Assembly (NCBI GenBank): GCA_949317995.1
Contig: OX439045.1
Coordinates: 2,931,174-2,995,173 of the forward strand
Direction: 5' to 3'
Length of the DNA stretch: 64,000 nucleotides
From: Acholoe squamosa
Lineage: Eukaryota > Annelida > Polychaeta > Phyllodocida > Polynoidae
Positions 34,448 through 46,783 of the stretch are shown here, one piece after another. Position numbers and translations under genes: made by a program. The stretch's first letter is position 1. Each line of letters begins with the position of its first letter. The notes beneath the pieces were generated by a model that was not told the DNA's origin, did not search any database, and saw nothing but the letters and a program-made list of their open reading frames with translations.

Positions 34448-36140
34448 ATTCTGTAGATGATGTTGTGTCGGACTTGAATCAATTTGATTTTTGCGCAGTG
34501 ACTGACATCACCAATGCATACCGTTCTATTAATGTCCTGCCTGCCCATTGGGACTTTTAGGGCTTTGCCTGGGATGTGGGTAATGGTAAGGAATTCTTCC
34601 AAGATATGTCATTGTGCTTTGGGTTGCACTGTGCCCCCTTCATATTCACCCAAGTGTCTGACTTCATAGTAAAATGTGGTGCTAATGGCAAGTACCCACA
34701 TTGTATCAACTACTTGGATGATTACCTCGTCATGGGTGATTCAGAATCATCTTGCCAGGATGCTCAAAGCCAGTTATGTACAATGTTGAATGGTCTAGGG
34801 TTCAAAGTAAAAATGAGCAAGTTGGTTCCCCCATTACAAGTGACTAAGTTCCTTGGGATTGTAAGTGAACTTAACCTTCTCAATCGCTAACGATAAACTC
34901 GATCGGGTAAAAGCAGAGGTTAATTACTTCAGGGGCTGGAAATCTGGCACTATGAAACGCTTGGAAAAATTAGCTAATCTCCTAGGCCATTGTTTGACAG
35001 TCGTTAATGGTGGACGCACCTTCTCCCGTCGTGTGTACAATGAGCTTCAGGACCTTCCGTCCGGCATCCACTGCTTTAACCTGACTGAGAGTCTGTTATT
35101 GGACTTAGAGTGGTGGTACCAATTTGTTACTTGGTTAAACGGCAAGGCCCGCAGGATAAGGATTGATAACCCCTCTCACACTGTGTATACGGATTCTTCA
35201 AAATACGGATTAGGCAGGCACATTGAAGACGACTTTTTCTATGGTTGTTGGTATAGAGATGACAAGTGTTTGGGCCATAATGAAAATCCCCAACAGAATG
35301 AATCATACTGTGATCATATTAACATTAAAGAAATATGGCCTGCTGTAGTATCAATCCACTGCTGGGGCAGTGAGTGGAAAAATGGCTTTGTAGCTATGTA
35401 TACGGATAACACACAGGTTCAAGGCATGATCAACTCTGCCAGGAGTACCAGCCCTTATGCTATGCCTTGGCTGCGGGAATTATTTTGGTGCTGCGCTCTA
35501 TACAACATTCATCTGAGGGCCTTCAGCAGGATTAGTTTTGAAGATATCATATTGGCCAATGCTCTCTCTCATCTAAATAATGCCGATCATGTAGTTATTT
35601 GTGGCTACACTATTGACATATTCATCAATTGTTGTTACAGAGCTGGAGGCACTGTGATGCAGTTGGGAGGTTCTGAGATTGAATTACTGGTCCGCCAACA
35701 CTTATAAGATAAGGAAATCACAGTGGAAGCAATATGAGGACTTCTGTGAAGAGAATAGTTTGTGTTACTTACCAGCCTCAATACAAACCGTCTGTTTGTA
35801 TATAACCCATCTCTCTGATCGTGTGGCATATCACACAATTGAGAACTATATTTCGGGTAAATATACCGTAATCTCCCGCGTATAAGACGTGCTGCGCGTA
35901 TAAGACGCACCCCAAACTCAGCACATGCATTTTTGCGTATAAGACGCACATTTTAAGGATGGAATTTGTAAGATTAGTACATTTCTATAGTAAAATTACC
36001 CCTCGTATAAGACGCACCCCCAACTTGAAGAAATCCTATAAGACTCACAATGCATTTGTTTGGCCTAGAGGACGCGTCTTATACGCGGGAGATTACGGTA
36101 GCATAACCTCTGACAGCCACTGACTTATTAAGGATGTATT
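34448..36140 (+). pseudogene. DIRS-like retroelement: RT, RNase H and start of tyrosine recombinase
   Basis: Continues the DIRS-like pol after the Gypsy insertion. RT motifs: FCAVTDITNAYRSI (first Asp), FGLHCAPFIFTQVSDFI, INYLDDYLVMG (YLDD catalytic box). RNase H: HTVYTDSSKYGLG and AMYTDNTQVQ. The last part (NYWSANTYKIRKSQWKQYED...SLCYLPASIQTV) resembles the N-terminal SAM-like domain of DIRS tyrosine recombinases. Breaks: TAG at 34558 (DF*GF), a small frameshift near 34862, and MITE insertion at 35866. After the MITE only a few codons continue (SGVNSIT). The recombinase catalytic part and the terminal repeat are lost. Confidence 0.85.
35866..36098. mobile_element. TA-flanked MITE (CCGTAATCTC family), short 233-bp variant
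   Basis: CCGTAATCTCCCGCGTATAA at left and its inverse ending GGGAGATTACGG at right, TA on both sides (35864-35865, 36099-36100). Same length as the copy at 27333. Inserted in the recombinase-coding part of the DIRS-like element. Confidence 0.93.
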
Positions 36141-37127
36141 AAGGACCAATGCACTGCAAAGACGTTCCACATGACCACAATCGAGAGTAGGGAGAGGTAT
36201 GATACATCCACAGTAGGGGCTACATAAAACATAATCTGTATAGACTACATATATATTACCATGTTCGTTTATAACATATGTTTGTCACCATCTACATGCT
36301 GTAGGTAAATAGTTTTAGTATATAGCCTAAATGGCAAAACAGACTCACTGTAGGGGTTGTGTAATATGCATCAGCATTTAGATTACACCACCAGATATGC
36401 TGTCTTAATTAGTTTCATTAGAATAGTACACTGTTATAGTATACATGTATTTGGGACAGTCAGTGGAGACCAGCCTGACCCTGAGGTCACTGTGGTACGT
36501 GATATACCACCTGCTGAGTGCCAATGCCTGTGGTGTTACCCCAGTTAAGACAGAAACATACATGTGTACATTTTGATTTCTATAATGCTTGGATCCTAAA
36601 CTAACAGATACTGATATATTTGTAATGTATTCAAAATGGTATATAACTCATATATTTACATGTATAGGCAATTACCACCAATAGCTATAGGACAGCAATT
36701 GCTATCAAAACACTATAAGTAACTCTATAATGTGTTCTATGTGTAGTCAGATGTATCTATAGGTATATGGCATTTATTAAGAGAGTAATGAATGGGCTAT
36801 CAGGCACCTCATTCAGTGTATCATAGGATATCGTAACTTGTGGCCTATGGCCAGGGTAGGGTACACACACCTCAGTGCCTTGGCGAAAAAATATATACGC
36901 CCGGACCGGGACTCAGGCATACACACTCGTCCCGCCTACCTCTAACAGCTGAGCGCAATGCGCTAACCACTAGACCCCCGCGTCTCCCCCCTTGGCGCCG
37001 GTCTCGGCTCGGCTTGCTTTGAATGCGTCTCGTGGTTATGTCAGCGGACAGCCCGCAGTTGTCACCTCCCCGGGCTTTGTATCATATCAAGACCTGGTTC
37101 TAGCCATCCACTTCTCGTCAGTCCCTG
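36141..37127. other. Gene-free stretch
   Basis: AT-rich to 36840. Around 36935-37000 the minus strand reads GTCTAGTGGTTAGCGCATTG, an A-box-like tRNA-derived motif, but no B box is at the right distance, so it is at most a SINE relic. Confidence 0.4.
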
Positions 37128-37200
37128 TGGCGCACTGCATAGCGAGTTGGATTTGGGATCTGAGACTGCAGGTCCAAGCCCTACCCTGGCCATGAAAATT
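37128..37200 (+). repeat. Possible tRNA-derived SINE relic
   Basis: GTGGCGCACTGCATAGCGAG resembles an A-box region and GCAGGTCCAAGCCCTACC a B box at the right spacing (two mismatches to RGWTCRANNCC). Only one copy is seen in the window, so this is weak. Confidence 0.3.
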
Positions 37201-37242
37201 TCGTGGGTTTACAATGTAACATATGACATGTTAGGACATGTA

Positions 37243-37310
37243 AGGAGTGCTGATATCCATGGATATCGGCACTCTTAGGAGTGCTGATATCCATGGATAT
37301 CAGCACTCCT
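37243..37310. repeat. Tandem duplication of a 34-bp palindrome
   Basis: Two adjacent 34-bp units (37243-37276, 37277-37310) each form a palindrome centred on CCATGG: AGGAGTGCTGATATCCATGG followed by its complement. The second is perfect. The first has two changes. The whole 68 bp can form two cruciforms or one longer hairpin. Confidence 0.92.
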
Positions 37311-37689
37311 AGGACCTGCAATATCGACAGGTATCAGACTCGGAATATCCAGAAAAAGCACATATATCTTTCTAATGTAGTCCCTAAGCATGACTGTGTA
37401 CTAGTTGACTGAGATGCTATGCCTACTGAAGCATAATCTATATATTTACATGAATGACACATAATATATCTACTTTCTCACATTAGTATTATCTATATAT
37501 ATAATATGCTCTTAGGTATCTACATTATCAGAATAGCTTTTAACTGTATTATTTAATGCTCCCACATAAAGAGAATTAACTTTTGTTAGATGTAGAGCTC
37601 TTTTCCACCTCTCTCCATGAACTTGGTGCATTACACCGAAATATTTGTCACCTAATGCTGATTTCATTATCATCAACTCATTTTCACCT

Positions 37690-39510
<1,821 letters not shown>

Positions 39511-39789
39511 TAAACCCTGCATATTTGCCACGCCCTGAGTTCAGCAAGGCTCTATAGGACTCTGACATGGTCTATATCATATTAGTCACAGCTGATAGAC
39601 AGGTTTTTACTGTACAAGTCTTATGTTACCTTCTGTCAGAAGTCCAAATTATTCATTTGCCCATCAATATTTTTTATACTATACCTGAAATCAATAGCTA
39701 ACTGGCAGGTTTCTAGGGGAAGTGCTTGTGAGTATCTAGATACATTATAAATGACTTAAGTTAGCAACAAGTGCCTAGATTCTCCTATC

Positions 39790-40215
39790 CTACCTTAATA
39801 CGCTGTGTATAAGGCGTGACTTTTATGGACCCTTAGTGTGCCTTATAGAAGCAGCCAATGTTGGGGGGTGCACCTTACAGGCAAGGATATCATACGATAC
39901 AGTGTAAAAAAATGTTGTCAAAATCCTTGTTCGAAAGTTGCCAGAGATCCGTAATTATTTTCACTGAGTTTCCTCTTACCACAGTGCTCTCACCTGGGGC
40001 TTCTTGTAAAATCTATACTGGTTCACAGCAATACAATTACAGTGGTTCACTGTTCAGTTTTACGAGGATCCGTGGTAGATTCAACAGTTACATTTTACAG
40101 TGTAGAGCAGTGCTACTCAAATTTAACCTCCAGGTGTGCCTTTCTCTTCAGCTTTCTCTCATGCTGAGGTTGCATCTTACACACAGGGTGCGCCTTATGT
40201 GCTAGATTTTATGGT
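39790..40215 (-). repeat. Interspersed repeat shared with 57590 and 60840
   Basis: In reverse complement it shares with those sites CGGATCTCTGGCAACTTTCG, GTGAAAATAA, CACTGTTCAG-type and AAAACTGAACAGTGAACCAC blocks in the same order. Flanks read CTTATAGAAGC...GCACC and GGTGCGCCTTATGTGC, resembling old MITE ends. No coding capacity. Confidence 0.65.
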
Positions 40216-40542
40216 ACCTCCTTGCATGATACCTGGCACAAAAGCAGGTTGGATCCAATGCGGTGAGCACTGGTTTCCTTTCTAACCTGTAAACCAGTGT
40301 ATCAATGACAGCAGTGGTCAGATCTTGTATTCCTACAAGAGTGATTCTATGATAGTGGATATACCAGGCTATCCTTGTGGTTATGGAGAATATCAACTGC
40401 TACTTTCTTCATTAGTGCCAGAAGTGGGGATCCTAAATGGTCAGTAAGAATATCAATTTGATTTAAATATTTGATTCTAAGAGCTATATCTGAACTAGGG
40501 CTATACCCAAAGTTAATGCATTAATTAGTGTTTAATCAACGT

Positions 40543-40637
40543 TATGATAGAGCACGCATGGGTCTATGGTTCAATATTCCACGACCGCATAGCGGTCGTG
40601 GAATATTGAACCATAGACCCACAAGTGCTCTATCATA
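40543..40637. repeat. 95-bp palindrome
   Basis: Arms of about 46 bp (TATGATAGAGCAC...GGGTCTATGGTTCAATATTC) meet at GACCGCATAGCGGTC. Pairing is near-perfect, with a few mismatches around 40557. It is symmetric and non-coding. Confidence 0.9.
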
Positions 40638-40904
40638 CATGATTAAAGCGTTTATCGAACATATTTCTCCATTTTGTATCAATTTCTTACCTTATAACCC
40701 AAGATTTAATCCAGGAGAAGACATTTTGTAAGTACATGCGATCCGCTCGCTTTGCCAACCCGCCGTGGCCATGTTGTGACTCTGTCCGACATAGCTCCAC
40801 CTTTACACTCATTTTTCGGGTATAATCCAAGGATGTCAAGCCCTGTTATTCTAGCACCGCCAAATATACGATCTCTAGTTGGTGTTCGCCTACAATTTGT
40901 CTCC

Positions 40905-41062
40905 AAGAATCCATTGATTTTCCATAGCGATACGTTTCGCCACCCGCCTCCACCATGCTCGGCTTCGTGTTGACAGTGTGGGAAGGTCCTGTATGTAGGT
41001 CAGCCGGTCGGACGACGGGGCGGGTGCCGACTCGTATCGATGTGGAAAATCAATGGATTCTT
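40905..41062. mobile_element. Small TIR element
   Basis: AAGAATCCATTGATTTTCCA (40905) pairs exactly with TGGAAAATCAATGGATTCTT (41043-41062). Inner arms CGATACG/CGTATCG and CACCCGCC/GGCGGGTG extend the inverted repeat. No obvious target duplication. Confidence 0.75.
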
Positions 41063-41240
41063 ATTTATTTCGAAGAAAATGGAGGAATTTGGCATGGCAT
41101 GTTCATATAGGATATCTAACAATGTTTTCCTGTGAATAACTCCACCAGGTTTCATGGATTCTAGGCTAACGAGGTGTGTAAACATCAGGTATGTTGGACA
41201 ACTTTTTGAAATCCTTGGTGTAGATTCCTATCTACCACCG

Positions 41241-41315
41241 GTCGCCCTGGTATAGTGGACAGCGAGCTCGCCTCCTGCCCCAGCGGCCGGGGATCGATTC
41301 CCCGTTGAACCTAAA
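41241..41315 (+). tRNA. tRNA-like sequence (pseudogene or SINE head)
   Basis: CTGGTATAGTGGACAGCGAG resembles an A-box/D-arm. CCGGGGATCGATTCCCCG forms a perfect T-arm and contains a full B-box match (GGATCGATTCC). The anticodon stem is poor and no acceptor stem closes, so it is unlikely to be a working tRNA. Confidence 0.35.
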
Positions 41316-41921
41316 CGGTTTTAACTGGAAACGTATGGAGGAGTTGACTTTGTATACTTCTCCAATTTAATAACATGTCCGGATTGAAACCAGCAGCTTC
41401 TTGAAGATGAAGAAAAGGTCCCAGAGTGCGTTATGGCTGGATAAGGAACTGGGGTTATGAGCAAAAAAGCACAGTTGAGGCCCAGATAGTTAGATAAAGA
41501 GTATGAGGCACTAGCGGCCTTATAATTGTGATGGTAAGAGAAACTATATATGATCAATAGCTGCAGATCGTCATCAAATAGGTTGTCTTTGCCTCCCATT
41601 CTATGAACTCTTCGAAATATGAGATGTATTCTGGTCCACAAGGCTTAGGGCTTGGAGGGGAACCATGGTTTTCCCTATCTGTGAGGCATAAGAAGTAAGC
41701 TTCAAGAGCCAAAAAGGGTCTTTTTGGGGGCAAAGATTATCGACTATTTTTTTTCAAATATTTCAAACAGCGGCCCAAAGTTCCAGAAATTGGTTGAAAG
41801 GGATTGAAAATGGGTTGAGTTTTGACATTCTAGCATAAACTTTGTTAATTGAAGCTTAAAGGTGAAAATTGGAAAATTTCGAATTGAATTCTGAGTTTTG
41901 ATGCCTATAGCCTTGGCCCTA

Positions 41922-41927
41922 TATAAA
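41922..41927 (+). promoter_or_regulatory. TATA box of the antisense gene, copy B
   Basis: TATAAA (within CCCTATATAAAGGATG) lies 38 bases ahead of the ATG at 41965. Copy A has TATAAAA at the same place. Confidence 0.5.
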
Positions 41928-41964
41928 GGATGGGTGCCGGCTATCTTATCAGTAGTTACGCAAG

Positions 41965-42162
41965 ATGGAGATCGTACAAGGTGTTCTGTACCTGCCTGAC
42001 GGCCGGGGTCTTCTGGTGACCGTCTTCATAAATGAGGATGGGTCGTAAGTAACTTTAAATAGGTGGCTGTGTGAAATTTTTCTCCGGGATTTCGATTGAG
42101 AGGATTTGTGTGCGAGCCTAGGTAACTCAATTTTGGATTTCTTATCTTTCAGGATTCATTAA
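41965..42162 (+). CDS. Small two-exon antisense gene, copy B
   Basis: Exon 1 41965-42044 starts MEIVQG and ends at donor C|GTAAGT. Exon 2 begins at 42153 after TTATCTTTCAG and reaches TAA at 42160, giving 29 residues. A GC-rich hairpin (TTGCTGGCGCC/GGTGCCGGCAA) and AATAAA (42198-42203) follow at once, a compact 3' end. Exon 1 shares the M-E..., LP-D/N-G and L-x-V-x-V/I pattern with copy A. It is transcribed opposite to gag, pol and env of its own element. Product function unknown. Confidence 0.55.
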
Positions 42163-42197
42163 GTCACCTACTTATTGCTGGCGCCTCAGGTGCCGGC

Positions 42198-42203
42198 AAT
42201 AAA
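42198..42203 (+). terminator. Poly(A) signal after the antisense gene
   Basis: AATAAA directly overlaps the right arm of a 10-bp GC-rich hairpin 36 bases after the stop codon. Confidence 0.45.
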
Positions 42204-42559
42204 TGGGTTTTAGGAAAACGTGAGAAATCCCTTTGATTATGATGCTCAGGTTGTTTGCACGTGTTGATGTTGTTTTCCGCTAGTGTATCAAGTCAGAACG
42301 ATCATGTGACCAAAACTAACCATCATTTGCATTTCACAGGGCCCTTTAAAAATGGCGACACCGGGTCGCGACTGGCGCGAAATTTTGTGCAGACGCTATT
42401 GGTACGTCTATAAGTTGTAAAACGGTTGTGCGTCGTCATTGATAAAGTTTTGTGAGGTTGATGTGAAGCAACGGCAGGGTTTTTTTGCAATTGAGGGCAT
42501 GGTTTAGGTTATAGACCGAGATGGGGCCTTATGGGGGGCTCCTTGGGGGGTCTCGGGGG

Positions 42560-42790
42560 GTTCGGCGGATAGGAGGGGGATCCCCACATCAGCATCTCAC
42601 ATGGCTATCCAGTGTGCTATGCAACACGTGGTTAAGCACCTGCCATCCCCACATAAGGGTGGTGGTACCGTCTAGTGTTGTAGTGTCGAGCCTGTGGCCG
42701 CAGGGGAAAGTCCATTGTGGGGGAACCTCGGGGTTGGCCGGTGGTGGTCGTTGAGGATGCTGAGCGTCCCCAACGATCCCCACATCAGCC
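42560..42790. repeat. Repeated GATCCCCACAT motif
   Basis: GATCCCCACATCAGCATCT (42570), CCATCCCCACATAAG (about 42640) and CGATCCCCACATCAGCC (42773) lie within 220 bp. Copy A has GATCCCCACATAAGCGTCT and CCATCCCCACATAAGTGTG in the matching region (reverse strand, about 31560-31630). Position between the env 3' end and the antisense promoter suggests a cis-acting site. Confidence 0.6.
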
Positions 42791-42803
42791 AAAAACTGAC
42801 GGT

Positions 42804-43709
42804 CTAAAACATGAAAAACCTACAATTTACGGTGTCAATGGCCCTCTCAGCCAGTGTAGGGTTGAATAAATACAGATCCTTGGGGGGTTGGGTTTCCCTG
42901 AACTGTAACAGAGCCATCTCTGCCGGAGTTGTCCTGCTGGTGGAGGCTTTAGGGGCTCCCCGCCTGGGTAGGTCCTTTCTCCGTGTGATAGGTGGCACTG
43001 GGTTGAAACTGGCCGAAAGTTCATAGTCACTTGGTGTTAGTTGGAAATCAGGTTGGCTTTCTTGTACAATAGCCAAGGTAACGGTGTGGGGTTTGGATCT
43101 GAGGACAATTGAGAGGGGAATGCGCCAGAGCAAAGGGCAACTGGGGTACCTCTCCAGCTTCACCGTCCTCAGTCTTCCACCAATGCTCATGCTGACCTCT
43201 GATTTCCAATGCGCATCAAGATGACGGGCTAGAGGGAAAGTGAACCTGGGTGGTGTTAGTTTGGGTGCCAAGATGGAGGCTGGCCAAAGGTTCCGTCCAT
43301 ATACCATTAATCCGACTGGAAAGGCGTAGGTACACCCTCCAGAGTGGATTTTTAGCACAAATCTTGGGGTGCCGGGGACAGGGTCCTGTCTGCCATAGGG
43401 CCAATGCCTAAGACAGCGTCTCCCTGTGGCCCTGATGAGTAGCAAGATGAGGATGATGCCCAGGAAGGTGATCATAGAATCATACCTTCCTGGCATTTGA
43501 ATCCAGTCAGGTGTTGTTATGTCCTGGGGTGTGGTCCGCGTGGGCCAATTTTGGTTGGTGTTCTTGATCATTTCCTTTAGCTTATTCCAAGACGCTGCGT
43601 CAGCCATCGTTGCTCGACTGTGAATGGTGATTAATTGGGCTAAGTATGCCACGCGCATGTGCACATGACATGTGATCAAGCAGCACAAGATGGCGATGGC
43701 TGGCGACAA
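42804..43709 (-). pseudogene. Membrane-protein ORF downstream of env (tail or separate protein)
   Basis: A frame of about 300 residues. The first part is a hydrophobic segment (AIAILCCLITCHVH) that looks like the transmembrane anchor and short tail following the env ectodomain. An ATG near 43607 (MADAASWNK) could start a separate protein with its own membrane helix (MITFLGIILILLLI, near 43460), then a basic, Arg-rich region of about 200 residues. The end (LAERAIDTVN) is conserved in copy A. Whether it is env C-terminus or a distinct accessory membrane protein is unresolved. Confidence 0.5.
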
Positions 43710-43957
43710 CAGGTGTAACCAAGGGGAAAACTCCAGGTGATATCCCAGATGTATAATTGGTAGTTGGTGCTCAGGATGGATGATTTATCATGAATTTTGG
43801 TTGCAGCGCCCTTTAAGTTTAAAAAGTCTTTAAATAGGGGTAGGAATTTTTGGTTGTGAAGGCGCTTAAGGCGCTGAAAATTTGGTAGGTCTAAATGGGT
43901 CAGGGTGGTTGCTATGGTTACCCCTGATATATTGTTTGGTGGGTTACCAAAATGCCG

Positions 43958-45220
43958 TCACAGTGGCAAGTTGACGGGCACCTTGGCAATAGGTTCTAAA
44001 GTAAAGTTTTGGGCGCAGGACAAATTGGAATTAATCATTATCATGCCTTTGTTTTTAAGTGAGCAGAGGCATGGCACTGAAATAATAGAGTAGGCTACAT
44101 TTTTGATTTCGATTTTGCCTGAGTTAGAGCATTGCATTATTGATGGTGAAGTGCTAGTGATCAGCATGTAGGAGCTTTGGGAGATGGGCTTAATAATGTT
44201 GGGAATTTGTGCTGTCATATGGGCCTGGAAATTGCAGGTGTGATGTACAGCGTCTGGTAGGTCTAAAAATAGAGATAAGCTGCAGGTGGGGTACCTGGGA
44301 GATAACATGGGCAAGGGCAGATTACAGGTAATAAAACTATTTACATCACATAGATCTAAGTCGGTGTGGTCAAGTTCAATGTAGTGTGACTGGGACACAG
44401 ACACAGCTATGTAGTCAGGCAAGGACTGTACTTGTGTAAATCCAGTAGTGTTTACATTGGTGGTATCAAATGGGACTGGGAAGGCTTCCGCCCTATAGAT
44501 GGAGTAGATGTTGTCTCCTAGTCCTATGGGTATAGGTATTGTGATGTAAAGTTTGTTTTGGTTCTGCCAGTGCACATGCACTCTCCTCTTGTAGTAGAAA
44601 CCGATGGGTACATTTAGAATTGTGATACCTTTATGGGCTTCATACAAGGAGCTTGATAGGTTATTAAGTCCATCTTCCATGACTTTATGGGGAATTGATT
44701 TTGTGGGTAGCTCACCTTCCATTAAAGAGGTTAGTGAGTCTAGAAGTGTGTCTAAATCATTCTGCAGATTCATTAGCGCTTCAATTTGAGAGTTAGCTGC
44801 AGTAAACAACATTGAATAATAGGTGTCTCGTCTGCTTTGTTGTTCCAGGATGAATAAGATATTTGATACATTATTACTCAAGAGCTGGAGGTTAGAGCTC
44901 AGTAAAGACAGGGCGTCATCCGTGTCATTTTGTATGCTAGAGAAAATGCTCAGAGATTGGTAATTAAACTCAGAAATGTTCAGTAGAAAATGCGTGGCTA
45001 ATTCTACCACATGCATTTTAGTAGCTAGGGTTCTTTCTAAGTCTGACATTTCAGAATTCAACAAAACTACTTCAGGTTGCGTGCTCAAGCCAATTGATGC
45101 TCTCAAAATATCACCTATGATCTGTCCTGGGGCACCTCTGGGTATTCTGGTTTGGGGATGCTCTAAAAATTTTGTTAAGAGGTCTAAGGATTTCTGTGAT
45201 TTCTGATAAAGGTTTGCCAA
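43958..45220 (-). pseudogene. env-like glycoprotein, main ORF
   Basis: A 420-residue frame with Asn-x-Ser/Thr sites, a long helical region rich in Leu/Ile and Asn (residues about 55-190), and a Cys-rich distal part ending in a CxC (PCLCSL). This layout (helical segment, then paired cysteines before a membrane anchor) is that of class-I-like Env proteins of LTR elements. An in-frame TGA at 43958 ends the frame. Downstream codons stay open toward the anchor at about 43700. It overlaps the upstream ORF in another frame, so a frameshift is present. Would act in the membrane of particles if intact. This copy is broken. Confidence 0.6.
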
Positions 45221-45510
45221 AATTAGATCTAAAGACTGGGCGGTCTCTAAGATGAAACTTGGGGCATTTCTGCTGATTAGGGTGGTTAATCTGTTCGGGT
45301 CGCTGCAAGGTTTGATTAAAGGATAGGTCTAAAGCGAAAACTAATGGGTAATCCATATATCCTGAGATCATTTTCTGGGGCATTTTAGTGAACAAAACGC
45401 CATAATTTGGCCTGAAGATGGTTTCTCTTTTGGTTACAAAATCCTGTGCTCCTGACTGTTGGGTCTGGACGCACGTAATTAGGAAGAGTGCTGCCAAGGA
45501 GGCTGCTATC
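45111..45510 (-). pseudogene. env-like N-terminal ORF with signal peptide
   Basis: The frame opens at a strong acceptor (CTATTTTTAG at 45511) with a hydrophobic segment (LAALFLITCV) typical of a signal peptide, followed by a basic ectodomain start. No ATG is nearby, so it is probably a downstream exon of a spliced env message. It runs out of frame into the main env ORF between 45220 and 45111. Confidence 0.5.
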
Positions 45511-45866
45511 CTAAAAATAGAAATTTAGATAAGCTTATGAGAAATGATTCAAATGAAACTGAGATAAGACTGTATTGTTGGGATGGGGCGGGTCTTTAAG
45601 AGGTTTGGGTTGGGGTGTGTTTGTGTTGTTTGCGCGGTGGGTGTCCTATACATGTGTGGGGGGGGTCGCGTTGGGTGTGTGCAATGTGATTGTGGCACTT
45701 TGGGGCGTGTTACTTAAGGTTATCAGGTTGCTAGGCTGATATCATAACTAGCAAGGATGCCTCTAGCTTAGTCAGAAAAAAAAATTGACATGAGAAAAAA
45801 AAAACGGAATTAAAAAAAGGTAATTGTTTCTACACATTGTGAATGTATAGGGGAAAATGGGTCAAT

Positions 45867-46277
45867 TCAGGGTTGAGAGCTTTTGACTATGTAAGGAGCG
45901 TATTTGACCATTTCAAACGCTGCCAGCTGAGTCTGAAGATTTGTGGTTTGGATTATGACGTTATGTCTGCCAATACCTGTTTCATATCTTGGTAGCTCGT
46001 TTAGTGGCTTCTCTGAGGTAATCAGAGTTCTGGCACATAGAAGTGCAATGTAGCTTGATGTTGCCTCACTGAATCTATCCCATAATGGGACTGTGGGGAA
46101 GTCTTTGCATAAGTCGAATATCATGGCCTTGGTGGCCGATAACACAATGGGGTCTTGTAGGGTGAGCTCCCTTTGAACTGTTTTATTGTTTAGGTATACA
46201 CCTAGGTCGTTGCTGGATATATGTTTGATCATGTGTCTTTGTTCGATGATAGTTAGTCTGATCTCGAACAGATCCAT
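45867..46277 (-). CDS. Accessory ORF 2, copy B
   Basis: A 136-residue frame starting MDLFEI 26 bases after the stop of the CxxCH gene, so the two could share a message. Mostly helical by composition, few cysteines, no membrane segment. No recognised family. A shortened counterpart is at 30725 in copy A. It lies between the internal promoter and env. Confidence 0.5.
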   Translation of the reverse strand: MDLFEIRLTIIEQRHMIKHISSNDLGVYLNNKTVQRELTLQDPIVLSATKAMIFDLCKDFPTVPLWDRFSEATSSYIALLCARTLITSEKPLNELPRYETGIGRHNVIIQTTNLQTQLAAFEMVKYAPYIVKSSQP

Positions 46278-46303
46278 GGCCTTACTTTTGATGCCGTTTG
46301 GGC

Positions 46304-46711
46304 CTAAAAGACTGTGGATGGTCCACCCTGAGTTGACTCCATGTCTAATCTCTGGGGCACTAAGGCTGTGTGAATAAATGGTTTGAGAGGTTTGTGGTTA
46401 GACTAAGGTAGATGAATGGGTCGATGGGGGGTTGTCAAGAGGTTGATAAATAAAATTGTGAAAAATCAGGCTGCCATACATGGTTTTGAAAAAGGACTGC
46501 AAATTCTACAAAGCAAATTTTACAAAGCACTCTGGGCGCACACTACCATTGGCATGTAATGGCTATCTGGGAACATGATGGTAGATTCCATCATTGTCAT
46601 GCTAGAACGATTGATGACGCTACTAATGGGCACATAAGACCAATCCTACCTGGGCTTGTTGCATGGCAGTCCCGACACTTGGGTCCTGTGGTCTCCGGAT
46701 GCTTGCTCCAT
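46304..46711 (-). pseudogene. Small two-exon accessory gene (CxxCH protein), copy B
   Basis: Exon 1 46711-46650 starts MEQASGDHR and ends at GTAGGA. Exon 2 46365-46304 follows TTCACACAG. The stop TAG is at the same place as in copy A and the sequence before it is nearly the same (STQGGPSTVF against STQGGPSIAF). One extra base in exon 1 shifts the frame before CRDCHAT, so this copy is broken while keeping all signals. Metal binding by CxxCH is an inference. Confidence 0.6.
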
Positions 46712-46775
46712 AGCGGCTGGATGTGGTGAGTTTGGTGTATTTGATGAGAGTGGTTAAGATTGGGGTGGTGTGAGG

Positions 46776-46783
46776 CTTATAAG
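46776..46783 (-). promoter_or_regulatory. Internal TATA box, copy B
   Basis: CTTATAAG, 65 bases before the CxxCH gene start, with conserved flanks. Same octamer as copy A. Confidence 0.6.

Noticed and set aside
36935-37000. tRNA gene on the minus strand
   Set aside because: The A box is good but there is no B box or acceptor stem.
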